From assembly GCF_020520425.1 (NCBI RefSeq), contig NC_079490.1, forward strand, positions 42,602,723 through 42,666,722: a DNA stretch of 64,000 nucleotides. Direction: 5' to 3'. The translations under genes were made by a program, and so were the position numbers. This DNA is from Spinacia oleracea. Its lineage: Eukaryota; Streptophyta; Magnoliopsida; Caryophyllales; Amaranthaceae. Below, in pieces: positions 23,490 to 34,486 of the stretch. Under the pieces are notes generated by a model. It made no database searches, had not been told where the DNA came from, and was given only the letters and a program-made list of their open reading frames with translations. The first letter of the stretch is position 1. Each line of letters opens with the position of its first letter.

Positions 23490-23789
23490 ATGGCTTTGAC
23501 TTCGAAATTCATGATTCCTGATATGTCTAAGTTAGAACCTCTTGATGGCAAGAATTATAAACGTTTGGCTGTTAGGATGCGATTTTATTTAGAACAAATT
23601 GAGATTGCTTATGTGCTTGGTGATGTTGTCGAACGTGATGATGAAACCGACTTGCATGATTTTGAGTTGAAATTTGCTAAAGATGATAGGACATGTAAGG
23701 GCATGTTGCTGCATCATATGTCGAATGCATTGCTTGATATCTATATGGGGTTTTGTCATGCTAGGGATATTTGGGATGCATTAGAAAAG
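23490..23789 (+). pseudogene. Ty1/copia gag N-terminal fragment
   Basis: About 100 residues begin MALTSKFMIPDMSKLEPLDG and continue NYKRLAVRMRFYLEQI, CKGMLLHHMSNALLDIY and ARDIWDALEKK. This is the pattern of the copia Gag (UBN2-like) domain, which builds the virus-like particle. The frame is open, but at about 23789 it passes abruptly into gypsy integrase sequence, so zinc knuckle, protease, integrase and RT of the copia element are missing. The chimeric frame then stops at 23877-23879. Confidence 0.8.
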
Positions 23790-24725
23790 AAGGTGCGACA
23801 AATGCCAGCGCTTTGCTCATCTGATACACCGGCTGGCTCAGATCATGATACCCATCACAAGCCCAATACACAATGCTAAGTGGGAATGGATCTCCTAGGC
23901 CCATACACCACTGCACCAGGAGGGAGGCGATATGTCATTGTTGCTGTTGATTATTTCACCAAGTGGGTGGAAGCGGAAGCATTGAAGAACATTAAAACCT
24001 ATGATGTGAAGGCATTCATATGGAAAAACATCATCACCCGGTTTGGTGTGCCGCAGTCAATCGTCTTTGACAACAGACCACAGTTCAAGACACCAAAACT
24101 CAAAGATTGGCTGGCTGAGCACGGCATAGCCGACCATTTTGCGTTGGTAGGAAGGCCATAGGCAAATGGACAAGTTGAGGCTTTTAACAAAATCATTTCT
24201 GAGGGAATGAAGAAGAAGTTAGATGAAGCTAAGGGATTGTGGGCCAACGCGTTTCCAAATATCTTATGGTCAATGCGTACCACGGCAAAAAACTCGACTG
24301 AAGAGACACCATTCCTGCTGGCTTACGGGGCCAAGGGAGTCCTCCCCATAGAAATGTGTGAGCCAACACTTCGAGTTATGCTGTATGATGAAAATGCTAA
24401 CTGGGAGATGATGAAAGCCGCTCTAGATTTCTTAGCTGAAGTAAGAGGCAACGCCTCCCTAAGGCAAGAGCTATTCAAGCTACGCATGTCCAGAGAATAC
24501 AACAAAAAGGTCTCAAGGAGAGTCTTGACAGTTGGGGCCTTCGTTCTCCGAAAAGTGGAAGCAGTGGGGCGAGCTAAAGAGCAAGGGAAATTGACCCCTA
24601 CCTGGGAAGGCCCATATGAGATATACGATGAGGTGCGGGACGGAAATTATCGCATCCAGGATATGCAGGGTCGTCCAATTCTTCGGACATGGAACGCTGA
24701 TAATCTGAAAAAGTACTATTTCTGA
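23790..24725 (+). pseudogene. E2 gypsy integrase, C-terminal pol fragment
   Basis: Starts within the HHCC zinc finger (CDKCQRFAHLIHR). After a one-base loss at WGMD the frame continues GMDLLGPYTTAPGGRRY, VDYFTKWVEAEA (first catalytic Asp in GMD), VFDNRPQF (second Asp) and ANGQVEAFNK (catalytic Glu). A TAG at 24159-24161 replaces the expected Gln in the HPQANGQ-type motif. The C-terminal part keeps the GPY-like WEGPYEIYDEV motif and ends NADNLKKYYF-TGA. Integrase inserts the cDNA into the genome. RT and RNase H upstream are absent here. The 3' half of E2 lies beyond the CACTA insertion, at 53591-57341. Confidence 0.85.
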
Positions 24726-25101
24726 AGGGTACTCGGTCTCTGACGGCCATTTAGGGTCAATTTATGTTTGTTTTATCCCACTTGTAGCGAAGTTTCTTTT
24801 GTACTTCGCTAAATTCGCCTTACGAAAAAACTCGGGGGAGATTCCGCATCGGCGGAAAAGCGCATTTCTCGTCTCTCGCTCTGATCTGGTGTCGTCGCTC
24901 AAATTACAAATAAAATAACTCTACTTTCCCAAGACGTGATTATTCTTTTACAAAAATCCTAATTTATTAATGGCCTAGGAAGTCGCCTAGATTAGCATGT
25001 CCATAAAAAGCCTAATTGATTGAAGCCTAAGCAGTGGCCCAGATTAGCAACAATTATAGGCTGATCACCTATTTTATCTACTAAGCTCACAGCACTAATT
25101 A
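24726..25101 (+). other. E2 spacer between integrase and antisense ORF
   Basis: Noncoding linker after the integrase stop. It contains paired CGAAGTTTC..GTACTTCGC and two GCCTA..AGTGGCC/GTCGCCTAGATTAGCA-like units. The CACTA element begins at 25102. Confidence 0.5.
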
Positions 25102-25129
25102 CACTACTACAAAAACACCTTTTGGAGTT

Positions 25130-25740
25130 GCCTCTTAACCACTTATAGAGTCGCCTCATGGGCGACTCCACAGGGGGCGATTCTATAGGTACCCCCTTTA
25201 TGTGTCGCCTGTGACCCGACATTGTAGGTCAGTTTATGTGTCGCCTCTTATGTTAGAGGCGACTCCGAAGAGGAAATCTATGCATTTTTATGTACTTTTC
25301 TGAGTCGCCTAATTCGTTTTAGGCGACGCATATGGTGCCCTATCGTGTCGCCCACTTCATTTGAGGCGATTCAAAGGGACTCTAAGGTGTCGCCTGCTTA
25401 TGTTGAGGCGATTCAAATGTACTCTATGGTGTCGCCTATTTATTTAGAGTCGACCCATATGGTACTCTTTAGAGTCGCCTATTTTGTTGAGGCGATGTAT
25501 ATGATACTCTATGGTGTCGCCTCCATAGTTCGAGGGGATGTATATGATACTCTATGGTGTCGCCTCCTTTATTGGAGGCGATGTATATGATACTCTATAG
25601 TGTCGCCTACTTCATTTGAGGTGATGTATATGGTACGCTATGGTGTCGCCTGTTTTTTAAGAGGCGATGTATATTGTAATTTACGGTGTTTCCTGTATAC
25701 ATGAGAAGCGACGACGAAAATGGACGTCGACGATGTTGTA
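25130..25740. repeat. CACTA left subterminal repeat region
   Basis: At least ten units of the form GTGTCGCCTN10-TGAGGCGATNTATATGGTACTCTATG. GTCGCCT and its complement alternate, giving many small inverted repeats. In CACTA elements such repeats bind the element's own DNA-binding protein. Confidence 0.9.
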
Positions 25741-25966
25741 GATGCGCCACATTTCTTTTCTAAATGGCCACATTCAGACCGATCGAAATTAAATGGCATA
25801 AATAAAAATTCAAACCACTACAATATAATCTCAAAAATTGATAAAAGACATACATAATACTTTTGTATATTTACATATTAGAAAATCATGGACATGAATT
25901 TGAGAAGTTTATGTCAACTAAGTGTCAAACTGAAATTAATTAACTATAAAAAATTATCAATGAAAA

Positions 25967-26243
25967 ATCTACACCATCTTTCAGGAACATCATCGATAAT
26001 TTCTTGAGTATATGCCTCCAGAGTGAAATGCTACATACACAAAACCAAATGCATAGATATTAGAATCGATGCAAGTACACTCAAACAATTAAGCAAGTGC
26101 AAATTTAAAGATAAAAAATTTGATACGTTAATTACCTTTTGAAAATCACGTTCCTTTTTCGATACAAGCGATACTATTTGATCCATATACTTCATGACAT
26201 AATAGCCGGACTCAACTAGCCCAACTTGTTGAGAACGAGGACA
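25967..26243 (-). pseudogene. Ulp1-like (C48) protease C-terminal fragment of the CACTA element
   Basis: Two minus-strand exons join in frame: 26136-26243 (acceptor GTGGTTAAG, donor GTAATT) and about 25967-26030 (acceptor TGTATGTAG). The product reads CPRSQQVGLVESGYYVMKYM, then after the intron HFTLEAYTQEIIDDVPERW. This is the C-terminal motif of Ulp1/SENP cysteine proteases, which in plants are often carried by CACTA and Mutator-like elements (usual form ..VECGYYVMKYM..YTQEEIDEVR..). The catalytic Cys of the ECG motif is Ser here (ESG), so the copy should be inactive. The rest of the gene was not found; it would lie to the right, where the CIPK fragment and E3 now sit. Confidence 0.8.
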
Positions 26244-26716
26244 CTTAACCACACATATAATAAAAAGAAATACCAACAATTAACGAACACTTAACCACAT
26301 TGAGCCAGACAACAGTTTCATTCAAACTACTCCATATATCGCACAACAAATACCAAAGGCCTTACCTGGGTACAGACAACTCGGCAAGGGAGCACCTGTA
26401 TACAATATGGAAAATCCAACCACGTCTTGACTGTATTCTAAAATGTAACCAGAAACAAATGACACAAAGTGAAATAATGAGAAACTCTTTCGCTATATGT
26501 TTAGATACCATGTCCAGTCTTTGATATCTCTAACTTTATAAGTTAAGGTTCCTATTCCTAGGAAATCTATTTGTGCTGCAATTCACATGACTAGATTCCA
26601 GCCAACTAAGATATTTTCAAAAGGAACGTGAATATGATGCGTTAGTTACCTTTTGAAAATCACATCATACTTAGAGAGTTCATCATAATATATATATGTT
26701 TGCTAGAACAGGTGCA
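26244..26716. other. CACTA interior, no gene seen
   Basis: AT-rich. The block GTTACCTTTTGAAAATCACxT at 26646-26665 repeats the exon edge at 26133-26152, indicating a small internal duplication of Ulp1-gene sequence. Confidence 0.5.
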
Positions 26717-28657
26717 GAGAGAAATCAGAAAGATGAAGTTGTTGAATCATGTGGACAATGTAAGGATACACGAGGCAAGTGCTCTTATTTCATTACACAA
26801 ACTTGCTCTGTATGTTTTTAGGTGAAAGAATGAAGTTTTTAACTTGCTAACTATCTGATCATAGGTTATCGGCTCAAAGACAAAGATTTACATAGTCATG
26901 GAATATGCAGCAGGACGACAACTCTCTGACAAATTGGTAAGAACACTAGATAACTATAACTTGATCATATATTGTTTCTTGGAAGTTCGAAGGTTCTAGT
27001 TTATCTGACTCTATACTCGAATGTAAAGACTTACTTGGAGAAGTAAAGTGATGCAACAAAATACTTCCAGCAGTAGACTACTGCCATTCCAGAGGAGTTT
27101 ATCACATTGATTTAAAGGTATTGTAAATAGATGAAAGATGTAGCTATACTGAACTCTGAACTCCATTAGATTGCCCGATCCAAATAAGAACTCAAACCAG
27201 CTGACTGACCCAATTGACATGTTTCATTTACTATGTAGCCAGAAAACCTGCTTTTGCATAACCAAGGAAACCTCAAAGTATCAGACTTTGGACTCAGTGC
27301 ATTGCAAAAGGTACATACTTATCATCAAAGTGAAATTCGTTACCCAATGTTTCCGCTTACTAATTTCTGAACTGATGCCTACAGCCTGGAAGTTTGTTGT
27401 TGACAGCATGTGGTTCTCCAAGCTATGTAGCACCTGAGGTAAGAGGAAACTGTTTTCAATCAAAAAAAAAGTCTGATAAGTGATAAGATACAATGGTCCG
27501 ACATTGTTGAAATTAAAGAACTAACTTCAATATTGTCTAATTGACATGTACTGAACAAGAAAACTTAATAGTGAGCAGTTGCATATGTCTGGGCTTGTGG
27601 AGTGATCTTATTTGAGTTGTGTGCTGGTTAACTACCATTCATTGACTCAAATCTATCGAATTTGTACACAAAGGTATTTCCCCTCACAAAATAAACAGCA
27701 AAACACTTTTTATCATACAAAAGAACTCTTCATCTGACAAAGTTTCCTCTGCATAGATATTGAGAGTTGAGTATGAATGTCCAAATTGGTTTACACCAAG
27801 TCTGAAGCAACTTATTGGCAGATTATTGAATCCCCATTGAAAAAAGGTATACGATTTAAATTCATATAAAAGTATAGGATCACTGAAAAACAACAGATTG
27901 ATCTAACCATCCTCGACTCCTGTTTTTCTGCAGAGAATTACAGTAGCAGAATTTGTTGAAGATGAGTGGTTTCAGAGAGATTATAAGCCTGCTGCAGGAA
28001 TTTACTTTCAAGGAAAGAGCTACACAGATGACGTTCGAGCAGTTTTTGAGCCTGAAAAGGTAATGACTAAACCTATACAAGAAACACGTGCTGTTCAAAT
28101 ATGAACATGCTAACTAATTGCCAAGCCTTTTTTTTAGGAAAGTTCAGAAGAAGAAATTTTCCCTGAAACTCAAGGATTTATCAATGCCTTCCAACTGGTC
28201 GCAATATCTAGAGACCTTGATTTGTCAACCCTATTTGAAGAGCAGGCAAGTCTACAAACATGAAACCAAAATATGTTTTGCCCCTTAAATCTGATTAATG
28301 AGGATTCTCTAGTTATTTTCTCAACTAAAGTAGTAAATTTTACTAATAAGAACTGCACTCATTAGATTAATTGGTATCTTGAAAAACAGGACGACAAAAA
28401 CAACATGATAATGCTGGGATCAAAATAAACAATCACTGATAGAAAATATAGAGAAAGCAGCAAGGGGTGCAAGTCTTTCAGTTGAATGGATGAGTAACAG
28501 CACGATGCAAATACAACTAAAATCAAAGTTTCGTTCATCTTTTAACCTTTTGGCTGAGATAATTGAAGTGGCACCAAAAAATTGTGTTGTGGAAGTATCA
28601 AAACCTGCTAGAGAATCAGGAATATATAAAGAGATATATTCAGGATTCTACCCCTGA
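26717..28657 (+). pseudogene. Captured CIPK-type (CBL-interacting) protein kinase gene fragment
   Basis: Ten exon-like blocks with splice sites: 26717-26774, 26865-26936, 27049-27117, 27239-27310, 27385-27438, 27579-27673, 27757-27846, 27934-28059, 28138-28245, 28438-28657. They read REIRKMKLLNHVDNVRIHE, SKTKIYIVMEYAAG, VDYCHSRGVYHIDLK, PENLLLHNQGNLKVSDFGLS, ACGSPSYVAPE, ITVAEFVEDEWF, then the NAF motif INAFQLVAISRDLDLSTLF and a PPI-like end (IEVAPKNCVVEVSK). CIPKs are Ser/Thr kinases activated by calcium sensors of the CBL family through the NAF motif. The ATP-binding N-lobe exons are absent. HRDLK is HIDLK, there is a small deletion after YFQQ, and a TAA at 27629-27631 stops the frame. Retained introns place it in the intron-rich CIPK group and show capture from DNA. 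Confidence 0.88.
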
Positions 28658-29958
28658 TATTTTCTCACTCTTTTCTTTAAAATGTAAGATAAATGTTGAA
28701 CTAACTATTTTTTGTGTGTGATCTGAAACAGTTCTGCAGGAGTTTATCTCGATTGCTAATAGAAAAATCACATAAACAATGGAGATGAGATGTCAAACGA
28801 TGATAGCATCATTAAGCACAAGGTCAAAGGTACTGAGAACAGAAGACAAATCACTTGATATCGACTCTGAAAGATTATGGTTCTTTTTTCTTCTGCATTG
28901 TGACTAGAGAGACACACACACATCTATATTATAGAGCTAAGCTTGAGGCAATTAATCCATATGATAACGGAGGGACATGATGTCCATTATAGATTTACCG
29001 ATTTTTAAGCCTGAACAGGTAATGACTAAACCTATACAAGAAACACGGTTCAAAGATGAACATGGTAGCTAATTACCGAGGCCATTTACAGGAAATTTAA
29101 AAAGAAGATATTATCCCTACTTCGTTATGAATGTTTATGTATGAATAACACTAGCTCTCAATAAAACAGTCTGTCTGATTTCTTATTTCGATAATTCTTA
29201 TTTTTCAAGAATAACGCCGCAACCAAATCTAATGGGAGAATGGTTTTGTCACAATGTAAGTGAAGTTCCACAAGTTCATAAGTTTTTAGTATCCCCAACA
29301 ACAGTCAAAGGAAATTGGGTGAGCAAAAACAACTCTACAACACAAAATGTGAAGAACTTATCATAACATTATATACGGCCTGACCACACTACTGAGTGAG
29401 AAGCTAAGACTCGTATGCAACTATTTTAAGATTCTCCTGCAACTCATCAATTTTTAGCATTCCATCTTGTAAGATGGAAGGTCCAAACTATGTTGCAGAA
29501 TCTGTAGGTGCGTATAAGAAATAGGATTTGAGTCATTTGACAATTTTCCTACAACTAGAAGATGCTAAACTCGATGGACACAAAGCTGTGTAACCCTCTT
29601 AAACCTAATGAGTATATGACTTCACAGTACTCCAAACAAAAAGATGGACCTCTAAAGATTTAGATTATGACCTGTAAAAAATAACCTTTCTCGATAATTT
29701 GAAGTCCATCTTACAAGATCAGCAATTTTAAATTAAGACCAGACATCATCAGCAAGAGCTGCAGTGAATTTCCAGTCCAAAGCTAAGAAAACCTATGATG
29801 ATCAATACCCAACCTTGTATTACTCATTTAGAGATCAAATAGACCATCTGCAAATATAATCACTAAAAAAATTCCTTGAAAGCACTGAACTTTGGCCCAA
29901 CACAACACATAGAGAACTATTCCTATAAACATCCAAGAGAAATTAAGCACACACATCC
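28658..29958. other. CACTA interior with duplicated CIPK intron/exon piece
   Basis: About 28985-29115 repeats the CIPK segment 28030-28150 (CCTGAACAGGTAATGACTAAA versus CCTGAAAAGGTAATGACTAAA, then CTATACAAGAAACACG). The remainder is AT-rich with no coding motif. The E3 target duplication CATCC is at 29954-29958. Confidence 0.6.
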
Positions 29959-30439
29959 TGTAGACACCTACTTTTGTCCCCATTCCCGAAAGGGAAGGTT
30001 CGATGATGAAAACATAAATCTCCACTTGACAACGCATCTCCTATAAAATAACGAATCTCAATTCCCCTTTTCATTTCACCCGAAACCTACTATTTATAGA
30101 AGCCTGCTATTTATGGGAACCTGCTAAAAATAGTAACTGCCGTAATGGGTAGTTGTTAAAAGTGGCAAGTCATAAAAGATAGAAACCTGTCAGAATTAGG
30201 TGTTGCACTCCAACATAAATCCTAAATGAGATAGAAATTGCGAGAGAATCCTATTCCTAATATGATTCGAAAGTAAGAGTTACGTATTAATTAAAATCCT
30301 AACGAGCCTAGAGTTCGTAACGGGCCCAGACGCATTCCGTCACAAGGTTAATACGCACTAAAAGACTCGATTAAAGTCTCAAATACTCCAGATTCTAGGA
30401 ATCCGAATCTGACTAAGAAAATAGCCCAGATCCTATTTT

Positions 30440-30495
30440 CAACGCCTGGCTATGGGCGCCGAAATCTTCGGCGCCCAGGCCTGGGCGCTGAAATT
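30440..30495. repeat. GC-rich palindromes in the E3 LTR
   Basis: Two adjoining palindromes: GGGCGCCGAA-ATC-TTCGGCGCCC and GCGCCCAGGCCTGGGCGC (the second perfect over 18 bp). Related copies are at 33886-33945, 35515-35580, 36470-36530, 38885-38940 and 41600-41655 and at the matching sites of the second E3 copy. Confidence 0.9.
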
Positions 30496-30568
30496 ACCTG
30501 GGACGTGTTCTTTCCTAATTCCTCGTGGATTACAGCTCTACAATTCTATCTTTCCACGAACTCTTTTC

Positions 30569-30576
30569 TATAAATA
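30569..30576 (+). promoter_or_regulatory. LTR TATA box
   Basis: TATAAATA in TTTTCTATAAATATAGCCC, 3' of the palindromes and upstream of an ACACAACACACAATTATT segment where transcription probably starts. It is repeated in the 3' LTRs at 39013-39020 and 50878-50885. Confidence 0.65.
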
Positions 30577-31420
30577 TAGCCCAAGTTCGACGTGAAAAAA
30601 GGACACACAACACACAATTATTATTCTGAGTATTGACTCTAAACCCCTAAGCCTAAGCCTCACGCATTTTGTCGCAATCGATCCATAAATCGAACAGAAC
30701 GTATCCCGTCCCATAATTTGAGATTCGTTAAATAAAAGGAGAAATAGCAAAGTAAAAGTGGTTAGTTTTATGAGAACCGTGACGCACCTCTCAAGGGTGC
30801 GTCGTAATGTGTCCCTTTTCCATGGTTTAATTGCTTTCCTCGCCCTTTTGTGAACTGTTAAACTAATTAAATCTGATTTTTCTATCACGCCTAATAAAGA
30901 TAATATTTTGGGAAATTGAATTATCATGCTAGGTCCCTTAATACAATCTAAATCAGATAATCGCGCTCGATCTAGTACTATATGTTGCATATTGTTAAAA
31001 CCAACTCATATTAGTTTAATAGTTAACGCATGTCCCTTCAATTATTTATGCTGAGCTGGTAAGGATATCCTGCCTCTGGAGTTATCGAAGAGCGAGTACT
31101 CCTCTCGGTAGTTACAGTCCCCCCGAACCCTCAATCTCTACCTTGCGGGTGTATGTTGAGAAATCCCCACACCAGGGATCACAAGGGACCCTACGACCGT
31201 CGTGGTTTAAACATAATTGCACTCCCTTTATGTCACGATAACCCGGTTTTGTCAGTTTTTCTCATTGTCGTTAAAAACTGAATGGAGACTCCTATATTAC
31301 TAGTCAATTGGGTGTAAACTCACAGGAAATCCAATTACACTTGATTTGACAAAAAGAAATATCACACCCACGAGGGACGAGGTCACGCATTAGCCTCGTG
31401 CTTTTTCGACCCCCTCACAA

Positions 31421-31438
31421 TGGCGACTCCACTGGGGA
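31421..31438 (+). other. E3 primer-binding site
   Basis: TGGCGACTCCACTGGGGA begins one base after the LTR. Its complement ends in CCA, as a tRNA 3' end must. From memory, Ogre-type elements of the Tat lineage use a tRNA-Arg site of this kind. Only the first E3 copy keeps it; the duplication begins at 31447, just after it. Confidence 0.75.
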
Positions 31439-31446
31439 TAGTAAAG

Positions 31447-31962
31447 GAAATACTCGTGCTTATAGGTAATCAAAATAGCCGAAGGGTGAAACGATCCTAC
31501 CCCGCGTTTATTTCCCCATCAAGTTGGGACGACCTGAAAATCAGCATATTAATGTGAACGGACAGAACCGCATAACGAATCTTGGCTCCCTTGGTGTTTC
31601 ATCTCAGGAGTTGGGACTAAGGATACCCATCGCCAACCGGGGGGTGCATACGCTTCGAATGTTGTCCACTCGGCACTTTCGCTAGTAGTACACCCGTCCC
31701 AAACCCAATCGCTCGCCCATTAGGTCCCTCTCATTGGTGCATGCCCCCTTGGCTTACATCGTGATTGGCCTCTTGGGCGAAATTCGTCTGTTGAAGGCAC
31801 TACCTCGACCGGGGCATGTGTTGGATCTGCGATAGAAGCGGTACCAAGCCAGGCGCAAGAACTACCCATAGAAGCCTATCATAAACTACATGACATTTTT
31901 ATTATTGCTTCATGATGTAATGTTAGTAATGTGTAGCGAAATATGTGATTGTGTGACAAACA
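31447..31962 (+). other. E3 5' leader, copy 1
   Basis: Noncoding leader with CAAGTTGGGACGACCTGAAA and GAATCTTGGCTCCCTTGG, also found in diverged form downstream of the E4 primer site (59690-59760). No upstream ORF is convincing. Confidence 0.6.
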
Positions 31963-33144
31963 ATGTTAGCAAACCAACGACCTAAAAAAATTGCCCAAAC
32001 ATTCATAAACCAATTTGCCAAAGAGTTATACCGAAATACGTGTTCCGCAAACCCGAACGATCGCCACAAAAATAACGGTTCAGCGGTTAATGTTTGCCCA
32101 TTGCGAACCGCCCATTGCTTGGGGCTAGGAAACGATGACTTCGAAACCTCCACGCAAGGGGTACGAGCTTATGATAACTCCCGAAGGCCTGTGTTGGGAA
32201 AAATCAACCTTACCATACAAACCGGGCCTGTGGCACGCACCACGGAGTTTCAAATAATCGACATCAAGCCCACTTTCAACCTCCTCTTGGGGCGACCTTG
32301 GCTCCATGACTTAGGAGGTGTGGCTTCTACCTTGCACCAAATGGTTAAACTTAACCATAACGGGGTAATACTAGAAATCCGCGCCCCTCCTCTCGACGTC
32401 AGTTGTACTATGGTTGGAACAACCGAAACTGCAGACGACCTTTACGGGTTTCAAATGGAAGAAGCAATCCAGTTCATCGAAGATTATGATCCAGCATTCC
32501 TAGACCCGCACGCATCCCGAGTCATCCCTAGAATGCTGTTAGCTCAAGGTTATTTCCCTGGAACCCCATTGGGCATAAGGAAGAAGGAATGCACATTCCA
32601 TCCTTTACCCAACAAATCTACTCCCTTTGGCTTAGGCTATGAACCAACAGAGGAAGATATTGCTGACCGCCTGTCTGGGCTACGCCTTAACAAGGCCAAA
32701 CAAACCACCCTCCTTCCCCCGTATCAAAGAACCCTTAACGGGATGTTCGTTCGGGAAGGAGAAGGACACCCATGCGGTGATTTCCCTGAACCCTTCGTTC
32801 AGGATGGCTTGCTAAAACCAGGATTTGAAATCTTCCATGACTGCCACACCTTGGATGAGGCACCCCACCTCACCAAGACTAAAACAACTGAAGTATTGGA
32901 AAACCAGGCTTTATGGACATTGTTTAACGAATTGAGGCCTATGGAGGACGAGACTGTGATGACTACCCTAGCTTTACAAGATGAAGGTTTCGATCCAACC
33001 CGGTTAATCGCTCCTGCATCAACACTAGAAGAGATCGAGAACGGATGGGTGAAGACATATCAGTGGGTCAATGCAAAAGGAATAGAATTCAAGATGAGTA
33101 CCGGTGAAGGACCAAAGTTTTACGAGACTAAACCCAAGGCTTGA
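31963..33144 (+). pseudogene. E3 gag-protease, internally deleted copy
   Basis: A 393-codon ORF made by a deletion. The first ~37 codons are leader sequence (LANQRPKKIAQTFINQF) fused at 32074 to the protease region (NGSAVNVCPLRTAHCLGL ... LLGRPWLHDLGG). Relative to the copy at 42043-45015 all of Gag and the zinc-knuckle-like region are gone, and the protease catalytic Asp of DNGS is replaced by Asn (KNNGS). The rest matches the intact copy with few changes (for example TTEVLENQ versus TAEVLENQ). It is open but cannot encode an active protease. Confidence 0.85.
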
Positions 33145-34486
33145 GCCACATAGAGCACCTTAGTAAAAGCGCCTAGTATTTCTTTAGATTGGTAGAAAAA
33201 AATAATAAAGACTTTAGATGGTCCTAAGACCCCTTAGAACATAGGTCAATTTTATTTCAGTGTGTTTCCCTTACTTCCCAAATTAATAAAGGCGTAATAT
33301 TTCACCTAAAATTTTATTCTAACACTAAGTAAGCACCAAATGCACTTGCAAAATACAAAAATAAAGAGGCGGCCCACTCTAGGCCCAAGAAATGAGACCC
33401 ACTCGGTCTTGAAATCGTGCCATGGGAACCAATTCCCGAAATCCACAAAATAAACCGTACCATCCCCTTCATATCCCCAAAACATAAAAGTCAACCAGTG
33501 TCATCATAAAAGTCAATCCATCCATGCAACCCAAAGAAATCAAAGGAAATCAAAATCCAAAACAAATGCAAATGTTGCTTAAAAAGGGAATTAATAAAAT
33601 ATAACCCCACCATACCCTTCAAAAACGACACGCACCTCAAACCCACCCAAAATCCTACACAAAGATCTTCATAACTCCCGCACCCTAACTCCATTTTCAA
33701 AGCCATTTCGAGTCACGAATAGAAAAAATTAATCCGGACAAAAATGTGTCTCACGCTAACAGTCAAAAAAGCCTCCGAAATAGCCTCAAAATCAAATTTT
33801 TAAAAGCAAAGCACTAAAACGAAGAAAAAAAATAAATGCAAGAACACGTGAAGCAAAGCGTCAAAAACGACAGCCAGAAATCATTTTCAGCGCCCAGGGC
33901 TGGGCGCCGAAATCTTTGACGCCACAGCCTGGGCGTTGAAACTCTCTGCCTGCCTAAATTTTTTAGAAGTGCTCGTCATTTTATCCGCACATAACGGAAA
34001 AATAACGAACAATTGGGGGGTACAGCACGTATCCAAATAGGCTCACCAAAAAATATAGGCATACAAAAAATAGTCGAATTTCATTTTTTACGCGACTTAC
34101 GGCAAAAAAAAAACGGTAGACGAAAATAATGATAATACTTCACTCATTTGACCGGTTAAGTAATATGCTTCCACCTCAGGGCATATCCATCAAAATACGG
34201 CATCTTAGAATTTATTCTAGCTAGAACTACGCGCGACCTGATTCTGACAAGATACGTAGGCAATCCTTACCAAGGATTCGGTCCAATAAAAAAAAACATA
34301 TATAAATTCTGCAAAAAGTGTTAGACATATAAAAATATAAAAAAGAGGAGAAACAAAAAATGAAAATGAAAAATAAAATACGCCTTTATTGAAAAATAAT
34401 AAGAAGGAAAACAAAGTGCTAAGAAATGAAAAAACAAACACAACTGAAATAAATAAAGGGCACCTACACCCTAGCAAAGAACTACA
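33145..34486. other. E3 spacer between protease and antisense ORF, copy 1
   Basis: About 1.3 kb, AT-rich, without RT, RNase H or integrase motifs where pol would be expected. It contains a palindrome block at 33886-33945 (GCGCCCAGGGCTGGGCGCCGAAAT). Small ORFs on the minus strand at 33306-33706 lack domains. Confidence 0.6.

Larger units (their letters stand above)
29959..31419 (+). mobile_element. E3: 5' LTR
   Basis: TGTAGACACCTACTTTTGTC...CGACCCCCTCACA, 1461 bp. CATCC lies directly 5' (29954-29958) and again directly after the 3' LTR copies (39876-39880, 51741-51745). The LTR carries a TATA box at 30569 and GC-rich palindromes at about 30445-30490. Short ORFs inside it have no domain. It differs from the two 3' LTR copies more than they differ from each other. 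Confidence 0.93.

Noticed and set aside
33306..33706. Minus-strand ORFs of 62 and 71 codons in the E3 spacer
   Set aside because: They are duplicated with the unit at 45177-45577, have no domain and no promoter, and lie in AT-rich spacer.
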